Assembly: GCA_030167125.1 (NCBI GenBank) | Contig: CP126531.1 | Location: 2,582,578-2,646,577 of the forward strand | From: Rhodanobacteraceae bacterium | GTDB lineage: Bacteria; Pseudomonadota; Gammaproteobacteria; Xanthomonadales; Rhodanobacteraceae | Length of the DNA: 64,000 nt | Direction of reading: 5' to 3' | Shown here: positions 1 to 8,835 of the stretch, piece after piece | Layout of the letters: the number at the start of each line of letters is the position of its first letter | Numbering within the stretch: the first letter of the stretch is position 1 | Notes under the pieces: model-generated | Told to the model about the DNA's origin: nothing | The model's database searches: none | What the model saw: the letters and a program-made list of their open reading frames with translations, nothing else | Program-made: the position numbers and the translations under genes

Positions 1-16
1 CGCGGATCGCCATGCT

Positions 17-1057
17 TCAGGCGACATTCCGAAGTGCGCGGTCGGGAAATGCCCGATCGAGCCACGCGGGCACCGGAATGTTTTTCGCGCGCAGGAATTC
101 GGGATTGAAGAGTTTCTTCGCATAGCGCGTGCCGGCATCCGCCAGCACGGTGACGATCACGCGGCCGGGTCCGAGTTCGCGCGCGAGACGGATCGCACCG
201 GCGACATTGACGCCGGATGAGCCGCCGAGGCACAGGCCTTCTTCCGCGAGCAACGCGTGCAGCAGCGGCACCGATTCGGTGTCCGGGATGCCGTAGGCGG
301 TGTCGATTGGCGCGCCTTCGAAATTGGCGGTGATGCGGCTGGAGCCGATGCCCTCGGTGATGGAATTGCCTTCGGCGATGAGTTCGCCGCGGTTGACGAA
401 GTTCGCCAGCGCGGAGCCGGCCGGATCGGCCAGCGCGATCCGCACCTCCGGCTTGCACGCTTTCAATCCGCGCGCGACGCCCGCGAGCGTGCCGCCGGTC
501 CCGGCGGCGCAGACGAAACCATCGACCTCACCGCCGGTTTCGCTCCAGATTTCCACCGCGGTCGTCGCGGCGTGGAAATCGCGGTTGGCGGTGTTGTCGA
601 ACTGGTTGGCGAACCACGCGCTGCCGGGTCGCCTTTCGTTGAGTGATTCCGCGAGCGCACACGCAACGTGCACGTAGTGTCTCGGGTCGGCGAATTTCGC
701 CGCGGGCACCAGCCGTACTTCGGCGCCGGTCAGCCGCAGCGCGTCGATCTTCTCGGCGCTCTGCGTTTCCGGCATCACGATGATGCTGCGGTAGCCGCGG
801 CTGGCGCCGAGCAATGCAAGGCCAATGCCGGTGTTGCCGGCGGTGCCTTCGACCAGCGTTCCGCCGGGCCGGATCAGGCCGCGCTTCTCGGCGTCGGTGA
901 GCAAACCCAGCGCGGTGCGGTCCTTGATCGAACCGCCCGGGTTCAGCCACTCGGCCTTGCCCAGGATTTCGCAGCGCGTCGCCTCGGACGCACGCCGCAG
1001 GCGGATCAGCGGCGTGTGCCCGAGGGCGGCGGCGAAATCGGCGCGGGCGTCGATCAT
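17..1057 (-). CDS. PLP-dependent cysteine synthase family protein
   Basis: 346 residues. It should form cysteine from O-acetylserine (or a related activated serine) and sulfide in the cytoplasm. The PLP lysine is K45 in GSIKDR and the phosphate/substrate loop is EGTAGNTG at residues 70-77; a second glycine-rich PLP-phosphate loop, AAGTGGTLAG, lies near residue 190. Length is slightly above the usual 310-325 of CysK, with a C-terminal tail after LADAGTRYAKKLF. The start ATG overlaps the stop of the upstream peroxiredoxin (ATGA), so the two are translationally coupled. Its place beside cysG and a CysB-type regulator supports a role in sulfur assimilation. Whether it is the main CysK, a CysM-type isozyme or a cystathionine beta-synthase-like paralogue cannot be settled by reading. 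Confidence 0.85.
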   Translation of the reverse strand: MIDARADFAAALGHTPLIRLRRASEATRCEILGKAEWLNPGGSIKDRTALGLLTDAEKRGLIRPGGTLVEGTAGNTGIGLALLGASRGYRSIIVMPETQSAEKIDALRLTGAEVRLVPAAKFADPRHYVHVACALAESLNERRPGSAWFANQFDNTANRDFHAATTAVEIWSETGGEVDGFVCAAGTGGTLAGVARGLKACKPEVRIALADPAGSALANFVNRGELIAEGNSITEGIGSSRITANFEGAPIDTAYGIPDTESVPLLHALLAEEGLCLGGSSGVNVAGAIRLARELGPGRVIVTVLADAGTRYAKKLFNPEFLRAKNIPVPAWLDRAFPDRALRNVA

Positions 1058-1686
1058 GCAATCGCCGCCTTGGCGAAGCGCAGGTAAGGCTTGACCTTGC
1101 GCACGCCCTCGAAGCGCGCCTCGACTTCGGCATCCGACAACTTCGGCGACGCCACGATGTCCTCGCCCGGCTGCCAGTTCACCGGCGTCGAAACCGGATG
1201 CCGGTCGGTGAGCTGCAGCGCGTCGATGGTGCGCAGGATTTCATCGACGTTGCGGCCGACGCTGGGCGGATAGGTGAGCGTGGTGCGCACCTTGCGCTGC
1301 GGATCGATGATGAACACCGAACGCACGGTGACCTTGGGATCGGCTTCGGGGTGGAACATGCCGTACAGCCGCGCGACCTCGAGATCCGGATCGGCGAGGA
1401 TCGGGTAGTTCACCTCCGCGCCGCCGACGTCGGCGATGTCCTTCGCCCACTTCCTGTGCTCATCGACGGGATCGACCGAGAGGCCGAGGATTTTCACGCC
1501 GCGCTCCTCGAATTCGCCCTGGCGGCGCGCGAACGCGCCGAGTTCGGTGGTGCAGATCGGCGTGAAGTCCTTGGGATGCGAAAAGAACACGACCCAGTGG
1601 TCGCGCGCGTAAGCGTTGAAGTGCAGCGAGCCCTGCGTGGAATCGAGCGAGAAGTCGGGGGCGGTCTGGCCCAGTTGCAAACTCAT
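1054..1686 (-). CDS. 1-Cys peroxiredoxin (Prx6-type, AhpC/TSA family)
   Basis: 210 residues. It reduces hydrogen peroxide and organic peroxides. The peroxidatic cysteine is C45 in the signature PKDFTPICTTE. No second cysteine is present in the protein, so it is a 1-Cys enzyme that needs an external thiol for recycling. The C-terminal Prx domain with VNWQPGED is typical of the Prx6 branch, and the length matches. It is upstream of and overlaps the cysteine synthase by ATGA, an arrangement that links peroxide defence to thiol supply. It starts 25 bases downstream of cysG, so the three genes may share one transcript. Confidence 0.9.
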   Translation of the reverse strand: MSLQLGQTAPDFSLDSTQGSLHFNAYARDHWVVFFSHPKDFTPICTTELGAFARRQGEFEERGVKILGLSVDPVDEHRKWAKDIADVGGAEVNYPILADPDLEVARLYGMFHPEADPKVTVRSVFIIDPQRKVRTTLTYPPSVGRNVDEILRTIDALQLTDRHPVSTPVNWQPGEDIVASPKLSDAEVEARFEGVRKVKPYLRFAKAAIA

Positions 1687-1711
1687 GGTGGTTTCCTCGG
1701 GTTGAAAGACA

Positions 1712-3157
1712 TCAGGCAGCGTGTGCGACGGAATGGATTTGGTCGCGACATCGTTCGACGTTCGCCGCGCACTGCGCTTGCGCGGTGACCTCGCCGACGA
1801 TCAGCAGCGCGGGTGCACGCACGCCGTGCTCGCGCGCCAGCGCCGGCAGGTTGGCCAATGTACCGATCAGCTTGCGCTGTTGCGGCAACGAACCGTTCTC
1901 GACCAGCACGCACGGCGTGTCCGCGGCGCGGCCCTTCGCGATCAGCGCGCGCGACAGGGATTCGAGCTCGTCGACGCCCATGTAGATCGCGAGCGTTTGT
2001 CCCGGCGCTGCGAGTGCCGCGTCGTCGAGCGCGGTGTTGCCGCGCGGACTCAACAAGGTCACGCTGCGCGTATGGCGGCGGTCGGTCAGCGGCACGCCCG
2101 CCGCCGCCGCGCTCGCGAGCGCGGCCGTGATGCCGGGAATCACTTCGTGCGGGATGCCGTGCGCGCGCAGGATTTCCAGTTCCTCGCCGGCGCGGCCGAA
2201 CACCAGCGGATCGCCGCCCTGCAGGCGCACGACGCGCTTGCCCGCGCGCGCATGCTGCAGCATCAACGCGTGGATGCGCGCCTGCGTTGCATCGTGATCC
2301 TCGCCCACGCGCTTGCCGACGTCGATGCGTTCGGCGTCGCGGCGCGCGAGCTCGAGGATGCCGGGACCGATCAGGCGGTCGTGCAGGATCACGTCGGCGT
2401 CTTGCAGCGCGCGCAACGCCTTCAGGGTGAGCAACCCCGGATCGCCCGGACCGGCACCCACCAATGCGACGCTGCCGGATCGCGGCTCCGCCCGGCCGGC
2501 GTCGAGGGCACGTTCGAATATCCGTCGCGCCTGAACTTCGTCACCGCTCCGCAGCCATCGCGGCACGTCGCCATCCAGCAGCCGCTCGAAAAAACGCCGG
2601 CGCTGTCCGGCTCGCGGAAATCGCCGGCGAATGCGTGCACGTTCGCGAGCGAGCAGATCGACCAGCGCTTCGAGTGAATCGTCCAATTCGGCATCGAACC
2701 TTTCGCGCAGGCGGCGTGCCAGCACCGGCGCCGCGCCGCCCGTCGAGATGGCGATCTGCAGCCGTCCGCGCCTCACCCTGGCCGGAACGTGGACGCTGGA
2801 AAGCGCGGCATCGTCGACCACGTTGGCGAAGATGCCGCGCGCAGCGGCCGCGTCCGCCACCGCGCGGTTCACGCCCGCATCGCCGCTGGCCGCGATCACC
2901 AGCCAGACGCCTTGCAGGTGCGCGGAATCGAACGCGGTTTCGCGATGCTGCACGCGCCCCAGCCGCACCCATTGATCCAGCTCCGGCACGAGGCGCGATG
3001 CGATCACCGCAACGCCGGCGCCGGCCTGGAGCAGCGCCTCGATCTTGCGGCGCGCCACCACGCCGCCGCCCACCACCAGCACGGCGCGGCCGCGCAGGTC
3101 CGCGAACAGCGGAAACAGCGGCGCCGGATGCGATCCGGGGGGCGAAGGCATGTCCAT
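1712..3157 (-). CDS. cysG: Siroheme synthase (trifunctional CysG)
   Basis: About 481 residues. It converts uroporphyrinogen III to siroheme, the cofactor of sulfite reductase CysI encoded further along. The N-terminal half carries the precorrin-2 dehydrogenase/ferrochelatase Rossmann fold (PLFADLRGRAVLVVGGG close to the start). The C-terminal half is the SAM-dependent uroporphyrinogen methyltransferase with VGAGPGDPGLLT, RLQGGDPLVFGRAGEE and PGITAALASAA. The reading frame stays open to 3256, but the family starts just before PLFPLFADL, so ATG at 3157 or 3151 is chosen; neither has a strong ribosome binding site. It is divergent from the CysB-type regulator, which fits CysB control of siroheme supply. 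Confidence 0.93.
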   Translation of the reverse strand: MDMPSPPGSHPAPLFPLFADLRGRAVLVVGGGVVARRKIEALLQAGAGVAVIASRLVPELDQWVRLGRVQHRETAFDSAHLQGVWLVIAASGDAGVNRAVADAAAARGIFANVVDDAALSSVHVPARVRRGRLQIAISTGGAAPVLARRLRERFDAELDDSLEALVDLLARERARIRRRFPRAGQRRRFFERLLDGDVPRWLRSGDEVQARRIFERALDAGRAEPRSGSVALVGAGPGDPGLLTLKALRALQDADVILHDRLIGPGILELARRDAERIDVGKRVGEDHDATQARIHALMLQHARAGKRVVRLQGGDPLVFGRAGEELEILRAHGIPHEVIPGITAALASAAAAGVPLTDRRHTRSVTLLSPRGNTALDDAALAAPGQTLAIYMGVDELESLSRALIAKGRAADTPCVLVENGSLPQQRKLIGTLANLPALAREHGVRAPALLIVGEVTAQAQCAANVERCRDQIHSVAHAA

Positions 3158-3412
3158 GCGGCCAGTGTGCGTGTCCGTGGAGCCAGGCGGAAATACGCAT
3201 CGGCGACAGCCATATGCGCATCGGTTATATGTCGATATGGACGTCTGGACGTCCATCTGTTAGCCTGCCACTCCACGCCGTCAATCCCGACGGCTGTTCG
3301 GCCGGCGTTGCATGATCCTGAAACGTTCCGCGATGTGTTGTCGACTGCCCTCGATGTGGCGCCGTGCGCGCGCCTGCTTCGCCAGTCCGCAACCCCTCCG
3401 GGAACGTTCAGC
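3158..3412. promoter_or_regulatory. Divergent cysG / CysB-type regulator control region
   Basis: 255 bases lie between the two divergent starts. The stretch near 3210-3240 is AT-richer than its surroundings and contains repeated TATG-type words (CATATGCGCAT, TTATATGTCGATATGG) that could hold a LysR-type operator and promoters. The position between a LysR regulator and its likely target is the classic autoregulatory arrangement. The exact sites are not assigned. Confidence 0.4.
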
Positions 3413-4393
3413 ATGACCCTCAACCAGCTCCGCTATTTCGCCGCCATCGCCGATTCCGGACTCAACATCACGCTCGCGGCCGAACACGTGCACGCCACGC
3501 AGCCGGGGTTGTCGCGCCAGATCAAGCAACTGGAAGACGAGCTCGGCTTCCTGCTGTTCACCCGCAAGGGCCGCAGCCTCACGTCACTGACGCAGGCCGG
3601 CGAACACGTGCTGGTGCATGCGCGCCGGCTGCTCGACGAAGCCGGCAACATCCGCGCACTCGCCGCCAACCAGCGCGGCGAACGCAAGGGCCGGCTGACA
3701 CTGCTGACCACGCACACGCAAGCGCGTTACGTGCTGCCCGATGCGATCGCCGCCACGCGGCGCGCGTTTCCGGCGGTGAGCATCCGCCTGCAACCCTCCG
3801 AAGAAAGCGAAATCCTGCAGCGGCTCGCGCGCGGCGACGACGAGTTGGCCGTGATCAGCACCAGTGGCGCGATGCCCGCGGAAGGCATCGCGGTGCCGCT
3901 GTTCCGCTGGCGGCGCATGGTACTGGTCACGAACGGACACACCCTCGGCAAACGCCGCAAGGCTCCGACCCTGCGCGAATTGTCGGCGCTGCCGCTGGTG
4001 AGCTACGAATCCTCGCGCAAGCCGGAATCCTCGCTGAGGCGCACGTTCGACGCCGCGAAATTGCCCATGCAACTCGCGATGACGGCGCACGACGCGGACC
4101 TGATCAAGACGTACGTGCGCGCGGGAGTCGGCGTCGGCATCCTCGCGGAGATGGCCCTCGCGCGCGATGACACCGACCTGCACGCGTTGCCCGCGCCGGA
4201 CGCGCTGCCCGAATGCGTCACCTGGGCGGTGCTGCCGCGCGGCCGGGTGCTGCGCGATTTCACGGTGCGACTGCTGCGCGAACTTGCGCCGCAGATCGAC
4301 GCCACCGATCTGCGCCGCGTTGTGGCCGGCAATGCCGAACCGGCGTGGCCGGTGCCGCCGCGGTGGCACGATTTGCATCGCGTAACGGATTAG
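3413..4393 (+). CDS. cysB: LysR-family regulator of sulfur assimilation, CysB type
   Basis: 326 residues. The N-terminal winged helix contains TLNQLRYFAAIADSGLNITLAAE followed by HATQPGLSRQIKQLEDELG, the CysB/Cbl form of the LysR helix-turn-helix. The rest is a periplasmic-binding-protein-like effector domain. CysB proteins activate cys genes and bind N-acetylserine or O-acetylserine. The frame is open upstream to 2789, but ATG 3413 gives the canonical MTLNQLRYF start. The gene is divergent from cysG and sits in a block with cysH, cysI and cysJ, so control of these genes is the natural reading. A Cbl-type paralogue is the main alternative. Confidence 0.87.
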   Translation: MTLNQLRYFAAIADSGLNITLAAEHVHATQPGLSRQIKQLEDELGFLLFTRKGRSLTSLTQAGEHVLVHARRLLDEAGNIRALAANQRGERKGRLTLLTTHTQARYVLPDAIAATRRAFPAVSIRLQPSEESEILQRLARGDDELAVISTSGAMPAEGIAVPLFRWRRMVLVTNGHTLGKRRKAPTLRELSALPLVSYESSRKPESSLRRTFDAAKLPMQLAMTAHDADLIKTYVRAGVGVGILAEMALARDDTDLHALPAPDALPECVTWAVLPRGRVLRDFTVRLLRELAPQIDATDLRRVVAGNAEPAWPVPPRWHDLHRVTD

Positions 4394-4410
4394 ACAGCCA
4401 ACCCTTTGCT

Positions 4411-4502
4411 CGTCATTCCCGCGCAGGCGGGAATCCAGCGCCTTGTGGAACAAGCAAAGACGCCGGGTTCCGGGTCGCCGCGGCGCGGCGTCCGGAATGA
4501 CG
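4411..4502. repeat. Intergenic palindromic repeat, family C copy 1
   Basis: The element opens with CGTCATTCCCGCGCAGGCGGGAATCC and closes with TCCGGAATGACG, so its ends are complementary and contain smaller hairpins. A second copy lies at 48114-48209. It fills most of the gap after the CysB-type gene and may act as a transcription or mRNA-stability signal between the convergent genes. Confidence 0.75.
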
Positions 4503-4530
4503 AAACATAAATGCGTCCCTGCTTCGGCGC

Positions 4531-5004
4531 TCAGTCACTCGCCGGCGGCAATCCCTGCAGCGGGATCAGCGACATCAACTTGCCGATGTCGATGTATTGC
4601 AGCAGCGCGCCGGCGCCCTGCATCACGTGCGGTTCTTCGGCGATGCCCGTGATCGCCCAGCGCGCCCACGCCTCGAATGCGGTGCGCGCGGCGGCCGGTC
4701 CTTCGAACATCAGCGCCTGTTGCACCGGTTGAGCGCATGCGCCCGCGAGCAGGTTGGTCACGACGTTCCCGGCCTGCTGGTTGATCGCTTCGCGCTGCGC
4801 GGGCGAAACCGCCGCCATCGATGCCACGTCCGGATCGAGCGCCATCGTCGCGAAGGCCCAGCGCACCACGATCTTCCGGTCGGCCGGCGTGGTCGCGAGG
4901 ATCAGGCATTGCGAAAGCTTGTCCGCGTAGGCGCCCGCGTGCGCCTGGATCGGCCACGGCGCCAATGCGGCCAGCGTGACCAGACACGGGAAAATGCGGC
5001 GCAT
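4531..5004 (-). CDS. Predicted periplasmic protein of unknown function
   Basis: 157 residues. The N-terminus is a Sec signal peptide (MRRIFPCLVTLAALAPWPIQAHA) with likely cleavage after AHA near residue 23. The mature part is alpha-helical in character and has two cysteines (in SQCLIL and GACAQP) that could form a disulfide. I do not recognise a family. It lies between the CysB-type gene (convergent) and pheA (same strand, 52 bases upstream), and may be co-transcribed with pheA. Confidence 0.7.
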   Translation of the reverse strand: MRRIFPCLVTLAALAPWPIQAHAGAYADKLSQCLILATTPADRKIVVRWAFATMALDPDVASMAAVSPAQREAINQQAGNVVTNLLAGACAQPVQQALMFEGPAAARTAFEAWARWAITGIAEEPHVMQGAGALLQYIDIGKLMSLIPLQGLPPASD

Positions 5005-5056
5005 GGCGCGTCCTCGTCCTGGGGATGCAACTGGGACCGCGGGATCACGCGCGGGT

Positions 5057-6217
5057 TCAGGTTACCGCAACCGGATACGAACCCAAGACCGTCACCTGCG
5101 ATGCGAAATCGCCCAGTTCGGCCAGCGCGTCACGCAAAGGCGATTCGTCCACGTGGCCGCCGACGTCGATGAAGAACGCGTATTGCCACTTGCCGGTGTG
5201 CGCGGGACGCGATTCGATGCGGTTCATGCTGATGCCGCGCCGCGCCAGCGGTTCGAGCACGCGGTACAGTGCGCCGGGCTGGTCGCGCACGAACACCAGC
5301 AGCGAGGTGCGGTCGTTGCCCGACGGCGGAAACAGCGCGCGGCCCAGCACCAGGAAGCGCGTGGTGTTGTCGGGGCGATCCTCGATCGGACCGGCGACCA
5401 CCTGCAAGCCATACACGTGCGCCGCGCTTTCGCCCGCGATCGCCGCGGTGTCGTCGGCCTTGCGCGCGCGCCGCGCGGCCTCGGCGTTGCTGGACACCGC
5501 TTCCAGTTCCGCGCGCGGCAGGTTCTGGCGCAACCAGCCGCGGCACTGCGCCAGCGACTGGCCGTGCGAGTACACGCGTTCGATGTCCTCCATGTGGCCG
5601 CTGCGCGAAAGGAGATATTGGTGCACGTGCAGCTCGACTTCGCCGCAGATCTTCAGCGGCGAGCCGAGGAACAGGTCGAGCGTCGACTGGATGGTGCCCT
5701 GCCCGGAATTCTCCACCGGCACCACCCCGAAATCCGCGCGGCCGTCGGCGACCTCGTCGAACACTTCGGCGATGCTGGCCAGCGGAAACCCCTTGGCCGA
5801 ATGCCCGAAGTGCTTGAACACCGCCTGCTGCGAGAACGTGCCTTCCGGGCCAAGGTAGCCGACCTTCAGCGGTTCCTGCTGCGCAAGACACGCCGACATG
5901 ATCTCGCGGAACAGCCGCACCAGCACGTCATCGGCCAGCGGGCCGTCGTTGCGATCGACCACGCGACGCAGCACCTGCGCCTCGCGCTCGGGCCGGTAAT
6001 AGTCGACCGCGGCGGCGAGCTTGCCCTTGGCGCGGCCGACCTCGTGCGCCCAATGCGCACGGCGCGCGATCAGCGCCTGAATTTGGCGATCGATGCCATC
6101 GATCTCGGCGCGCACCGCGGCGAGGTCCGGCTTCGGCGAAGCCTCGCTGCGTGCGGCGGCTTGCGCGCGCCTCGGCGCCGGCGCTGGCTTGCGCGGGCGG
6201 CGACTCTTGCCTGTCAT
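5057..6217 (-). CDS. pheA: Bifunctional chorismate mutase / prephenate dehydratase (P-protein)
   Basis: 386 residues. It makes phenylpyruvate from chorismate in phenylalanine synthesis. The order is a basic Ala/Pro tail, an AroQ-type chorismate mutase helix bundle (about residues 30-115, IDGIDRQIQALIARR), then prephenate dehydratase starting at GYLGPEGTFSQQA with VPVENSGQGTIQ and DNTTRFLVLGR. A C-terminal ACT domain carries GALYRVLEPLARRGISMNRI followed by ESRP, the phenylalanine-sensing motif, so feedback inhibition is expected. Length is as usual for the family. The gene interrupts the sulfur block and is separated from cysH by 66 bases. Confidence 0.96.
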   Translation of the reverse strand: MTGKSRRPRKPAPAPRRAQAAARSEASPKPDLAAVRAEIDGIDRQIQALIARRAHWAHEVGRAKGKLAAAVDYYRPEREAQVLRRVVDRNDGPLADDVLVRLFREIMSACLAQQEPLKVGYLGPEGTFSQQAVFKHFGHSAKGFPLASIAEVFDEVADGRADFGVVPVENSGQGTIQSTLDLFLGSPLKICGEVELHVHQYLLSRSGHMEDIERVYSHGQSLAQCRGWLRQNLPRAELEAVSSNAEAARRARKADDTAAIAGESAAHVYGLQVVAGPIEDRPDNTTRFLVLGRALFPPSGNDRTSLLVFVRDQPGALYRVLEPLARRGISMNRIESRPAHTGKWQYAFFIDVGGHVDESPLRDALAELGDFASQVTVLGSYPVAVT

Positions 6218-6283
6218 GCCGGTTCTCCGTGGGGAGCCCGCAGCTTGCCCGCGTTGGCGCCGCCGCGCAACCCGTTTGGACGT

Positions 6284-7003
6284 CTATTTCATCGCGGCGT
6301 GCAATCCGCACTCGCGCGCGAGGCCGAAGAAGCGCGTGTCCTCGTCGCGCATGCCGGGTTCCCAGCGGCGCGTGGTGTGCACGTCGCCGATCGAGACGTA
6401 GCCTTCGTGCCACAGTGGGTGGTACGGCAGGCCGTGGCGATTCAAGTAGCGCCACACGTCGTGGTCGCGCCAGTCGGCGATCGGGTGCAGCTTCCAGCGG
6501 CCGTCGTGCAATTCCAGGAAATCCGCATGCGCACGGCTCTCCGACTGGCTGCGGCGGATGCCGGCGATCCAGGTGCGCACGCCGAGTTCGGCCAGCGCGC
6601 GCTGCATCGGCTCGAGCTTGCGCAGGCGGTTGTAGCGCGCGATGCCGTCGCGGCCCTGCTCCCACAGCCTGCCGAAGCGCGCTTCCATCCACGCGGTGCC
6701 GACTTCCGGGCGATACACCTTGAGGTTCAGGCAAAGGCGTTCGCGCAAGGAATCGATGAAGCGATAGGTTTCCGGGAACAGATAGCCGGTGTCGATCAGG
6801 ATCACCGGAATGTCGGCGCGCGCGCGCGTGACCAGATGCAGCGACACCGCGGCCTGCGCGCCGAAGCTGGAAGACAGCGCGTGTTCGCCCGACAACGTAT
6901 CGAGGGCCCACTCGACGCGCCGTTCGGCGCTCAGCGTGGCGAGCCAGCGGTTGAGCCCGGCCAACGCGTCGGGTGATTGCGCGGCGGTGACGGGATCGGG
7001 CAC
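6284..7003 (-). CDS. cysH: Phosphoadenylyl-sulfate (PAPS) reductase
   Basis: About 239 residues from the chosen GTG start. It reduces PAPS to sulfite using thioredoxin or glutaredoxin. The nucleotide-binding region has [11 protein letters not shown] and the catalytic cysteine is in ECGLH near the C-terminus. The extra cysteine pairs of the 4Fe-4S APS reductases are absent, so this is the PAPS type. The frame extends upstream to ATG 7147, which overlaps the cysI stop as ATGA. That would add 48 residues encoded by two palindromic repeats (7008-7106) with no homology to CysH. GTG 7003 gives a normal length, but translation from 7147 is not excluded. Confidence 0.9.
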   Translation of the reverse strand: MPDPVTAAQSPDALAGLNRWLATLSAERRVEWALDTLSGEHALSSSFGAQAAVSLHLVTRARADIPVILIDTGYLFPETYRFIDSLRERLCLNLKVYRPEVGTAWMEARFGRLWEQGRDGIARYNRLRKLEPMQRALAELGVRTWIAGIRRSQSESRAHADFLELHDGRWKLHPIADWRDHDVWRYLNRHGLPYHPLWHEGYVSIGDVHTTRRWEPGMRDEDTRFFGLARECGLHAAMK

Positions 7004-7007
7004 TGAG

Positions 7008-7106
7008 CCACCGATTCCCCGGCGCGGCAATAATGCCGCGGAATCGGTGGCACGTGCCCCCTCACCCGGCCCGTTGGGCCACCCTCTCCCGCAAGCGGGA
7101 GAGGGA
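7008..7106. repeat. Palindromic repeats between cysI and cysH
   Basis: Two hairpins follow each other. The first pairs CCACCGATTCC (7008-7018) with GGAATCGGTGG (7040-7050). The second contains CTCTCCCGCAAGCGGGAGAG (family B), also seen at 49452-49491. They sit inside the reading frame that runs unbroken from the cysI stop into cysH. Confidence 0.75.
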
Positions 7107-7143
7107 GAATCAGTGTGGCCTTCGGCCACGCGATCTTTCGGGG

Positions 7144-8835
7144 TCATGCCTCAGCCTCGCGTGGAAGCGGTGGCGTCACGATGCCGCAACGCGCGATGAA
7201 ATCGCCGAAGCGCTCGCCGGTCGTGCGATCCGCGGCGAAACGCGCCAGCAGTTCGTCGAGTACCGCGAGGATTTCGGGTTCGGTGATGTTCTCGCGATGC
7301 AGCGCGTTCAGGCGCTGGCCGCGGTGGTCGCCACCCAGCATCAGGTTGTAGCGGCCGGGCGCCTTGCCGACCAGCGCGACTTCGGCGAGGTACGGCCGCG
7401 AGCAGCCGTTCGGGCAGCCGCTGATGCGCAGGTCGATGGATTCGTCGCGCAGTCCGTGCTTGTCGAGCAACGCCTGCAGTTTCGGCAGAAACGCCGGCAT
7501 CCAGCGTTCGGCCTCGGCCATCGCGAGGCCGCAGGTCGGCAACGCGACGCAGGCGATGGTGTTCAATGCAAGCGGCGACTCCGTGCGATGCAAGCCGAGA
7601 TCGTGCGCCATGGCGAGCGCGTCGATGCGTTCGCGCAACGCCGCGGGCACGCCCGCGACCAGCACGTTCTGGTTGGGCGTCAGGCGAATCTGCGCGTCCT
7701 GCGCGTGTTCGGCCAGCAGCGCCGCGATCGCGCACATGCCGGTCTGGCGTGTGACGCCGTCTTTGTCGTGCACGCGCCCGAACGGGATGCGCAGACCCAG
7801 ATGCCAGCGGCCGTCGTCGCCTTCGCGCCAGCCGAAGCGGTCGCCGCGTTGCGTGAAAGCGAAGCCGCGTGACGGCTGCAAGGCAAAGCCGCCGCGGCGT
7901 TCGATTTCGGCCGCGATCCACGCGAGCCCATGGTCATCAACCGTGTACTTGAAACGCGCATGCTTGCGCTCGCTGCGATCGCCGTGGTCGCGCTGCAGCG
8001 TGAGCGCGGCTTCCGCCAGCGCCGTCACCTGTTCGGGCGTGATGAATCCGATCGGGCTGGCGAGACGCGGATAGGTCTTCGCATCACCGTGCGTGGCGCC
8101 CATGCCGCCGCCGACCAGCACGTCGTAGCCGGACAACTCGCCGCTTTCGATGATGGCGACCAGCCCGACATCCTGCGAATACACGTCGATGTCATTGTCG
8201 GGCGGCACCGCGAAACCGATCTTGAACTTGCGCGGCAGGTAGGCGTCGCCAAGCAGCGGTTCGGGCTCGCCGCCGTCGCTGGCCGGCTCATCCAGCCAAA
8301 TCTCGTGCCACGCGCGCGACCGGGGCAGAAGGTGCAACGACAACGCCTGCGCCTGCTCGAAGATCCGCGCGTGCACGCGGGACAGCAATGGATTCACCGC
8401 GCAGGCCACGTTGCGGTTGTCATCACCGCAGGCCGCGATGGTGTCGAGGCCGCAGGCGTGGATGGCCTGCGCCGCGGCACGCAGGTTGCGTTTCTCGACG
8501 CCGTGCACCTGGATGCTCTGGCGCGTGGTGAGGCGCAGGCCGCGCGTTCCGTAACGCCGCGCCATCGCATCCATCGCCAGCCACTGCGCGGGCGACAGCA
8601 CGCCGCCCGGCAGGCGCAAGCGCAGGAAGAACGAGTAATCGGGTTCCAGCCTGGCGAGGCGCCGTGCCTCGCGCACGTCGCGGTCGTCCTGCTGATAGCT
8701 GCCGTGGAACTTCAGCAGCTGCACGTCGTCGGCGCGCAGTGCGCCGGTGACCGGATCGGCCAGGCTCACCCGCAACGTCCCGCGCAGGTGGCGGCTTGCG
8801 CGTTTGATGCGTTCGAGATCGGAAGGTTCGGCCAT
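7144..8835 (-). CDS. cysI: Sulfite reductase (NADPH) hemoprotein beta subunit
   Basis: 563 residues. It reduces sulfite to sulfide by six electrons with siroheme and a 4Fe-4S cluster. The four cluster cysteines are visible as CVALPTC and CPNGC near residues 430-475. The two nitrite/sulfite reductase ferredoxin-like half domains and repeated siroheme domains are in the usual order ([25 protein letters not shown]). The start ATG 8833-8835 shares one base with the cysJ stop (TGATG), so the subunits are translationally coupled. Its cofactor is made by CysG in the same block. Confidence 0.96.
   Translation of the reverse strand: MAEPSDLERIKRASRHLRGTLRVSLADPVTGALRADDVQLLKFHGSYQQDDRDVREARRLARLEPDYSFFLRLRLPGGVLSPAQWLAMDAMARRYGTRGLRLTTRQSIQVHGVEKRNLRAAAQAIHACGLDTIAACGDDNRNVACAVNPLLSRVHARIFEQAQALSLHLLPRSRAWHEIWLDEPASDGGEPEPLLGDAYLPRKFKIGFAVPPDNDIDVYSQDVGLVAIIESGELSGYDVLVGGGMGATHGDAKTYPRLASPIGFITPEQVTALAEAALTLQRDHGDRSERKHARFKYTVDDHGLAWIAAEIERRGGFALQPSRGFAFTQRGDRFGWREGDDGRWHLGLRIPFGRVHDKDGVTRQTGMCAIAALLAEHAQDAQIRLTPNQNVLVAGVPAALRERIDALAMAHDLGLHRTESPLALNTIACVALPTCGLAMAEAERWMPAFLPKLQALLDKHGLRDESIDLRISGCPNGCSRPYLAEVALVGKAPGRYNLMLGGDHRGQRLNALHRENITEPEILAVLDELLARFAADRTTGERFGDFIARCGIVTPPLPREAEA

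Noticed and set aside
3158..3256. Longer CysG starting at 3256
   Set aside because: The extra 33 residues do not resemble CysG, and would cover the divergent promoter region.
4976..6976. Long plus-strand open frame of 666 codons opposite pheA and cysH
   Set aside because: Its product is Arg/His/Ala-rich low-quality text, and the minus strand carries clear pheA and cysH. It is a GC-rich shadow frame.
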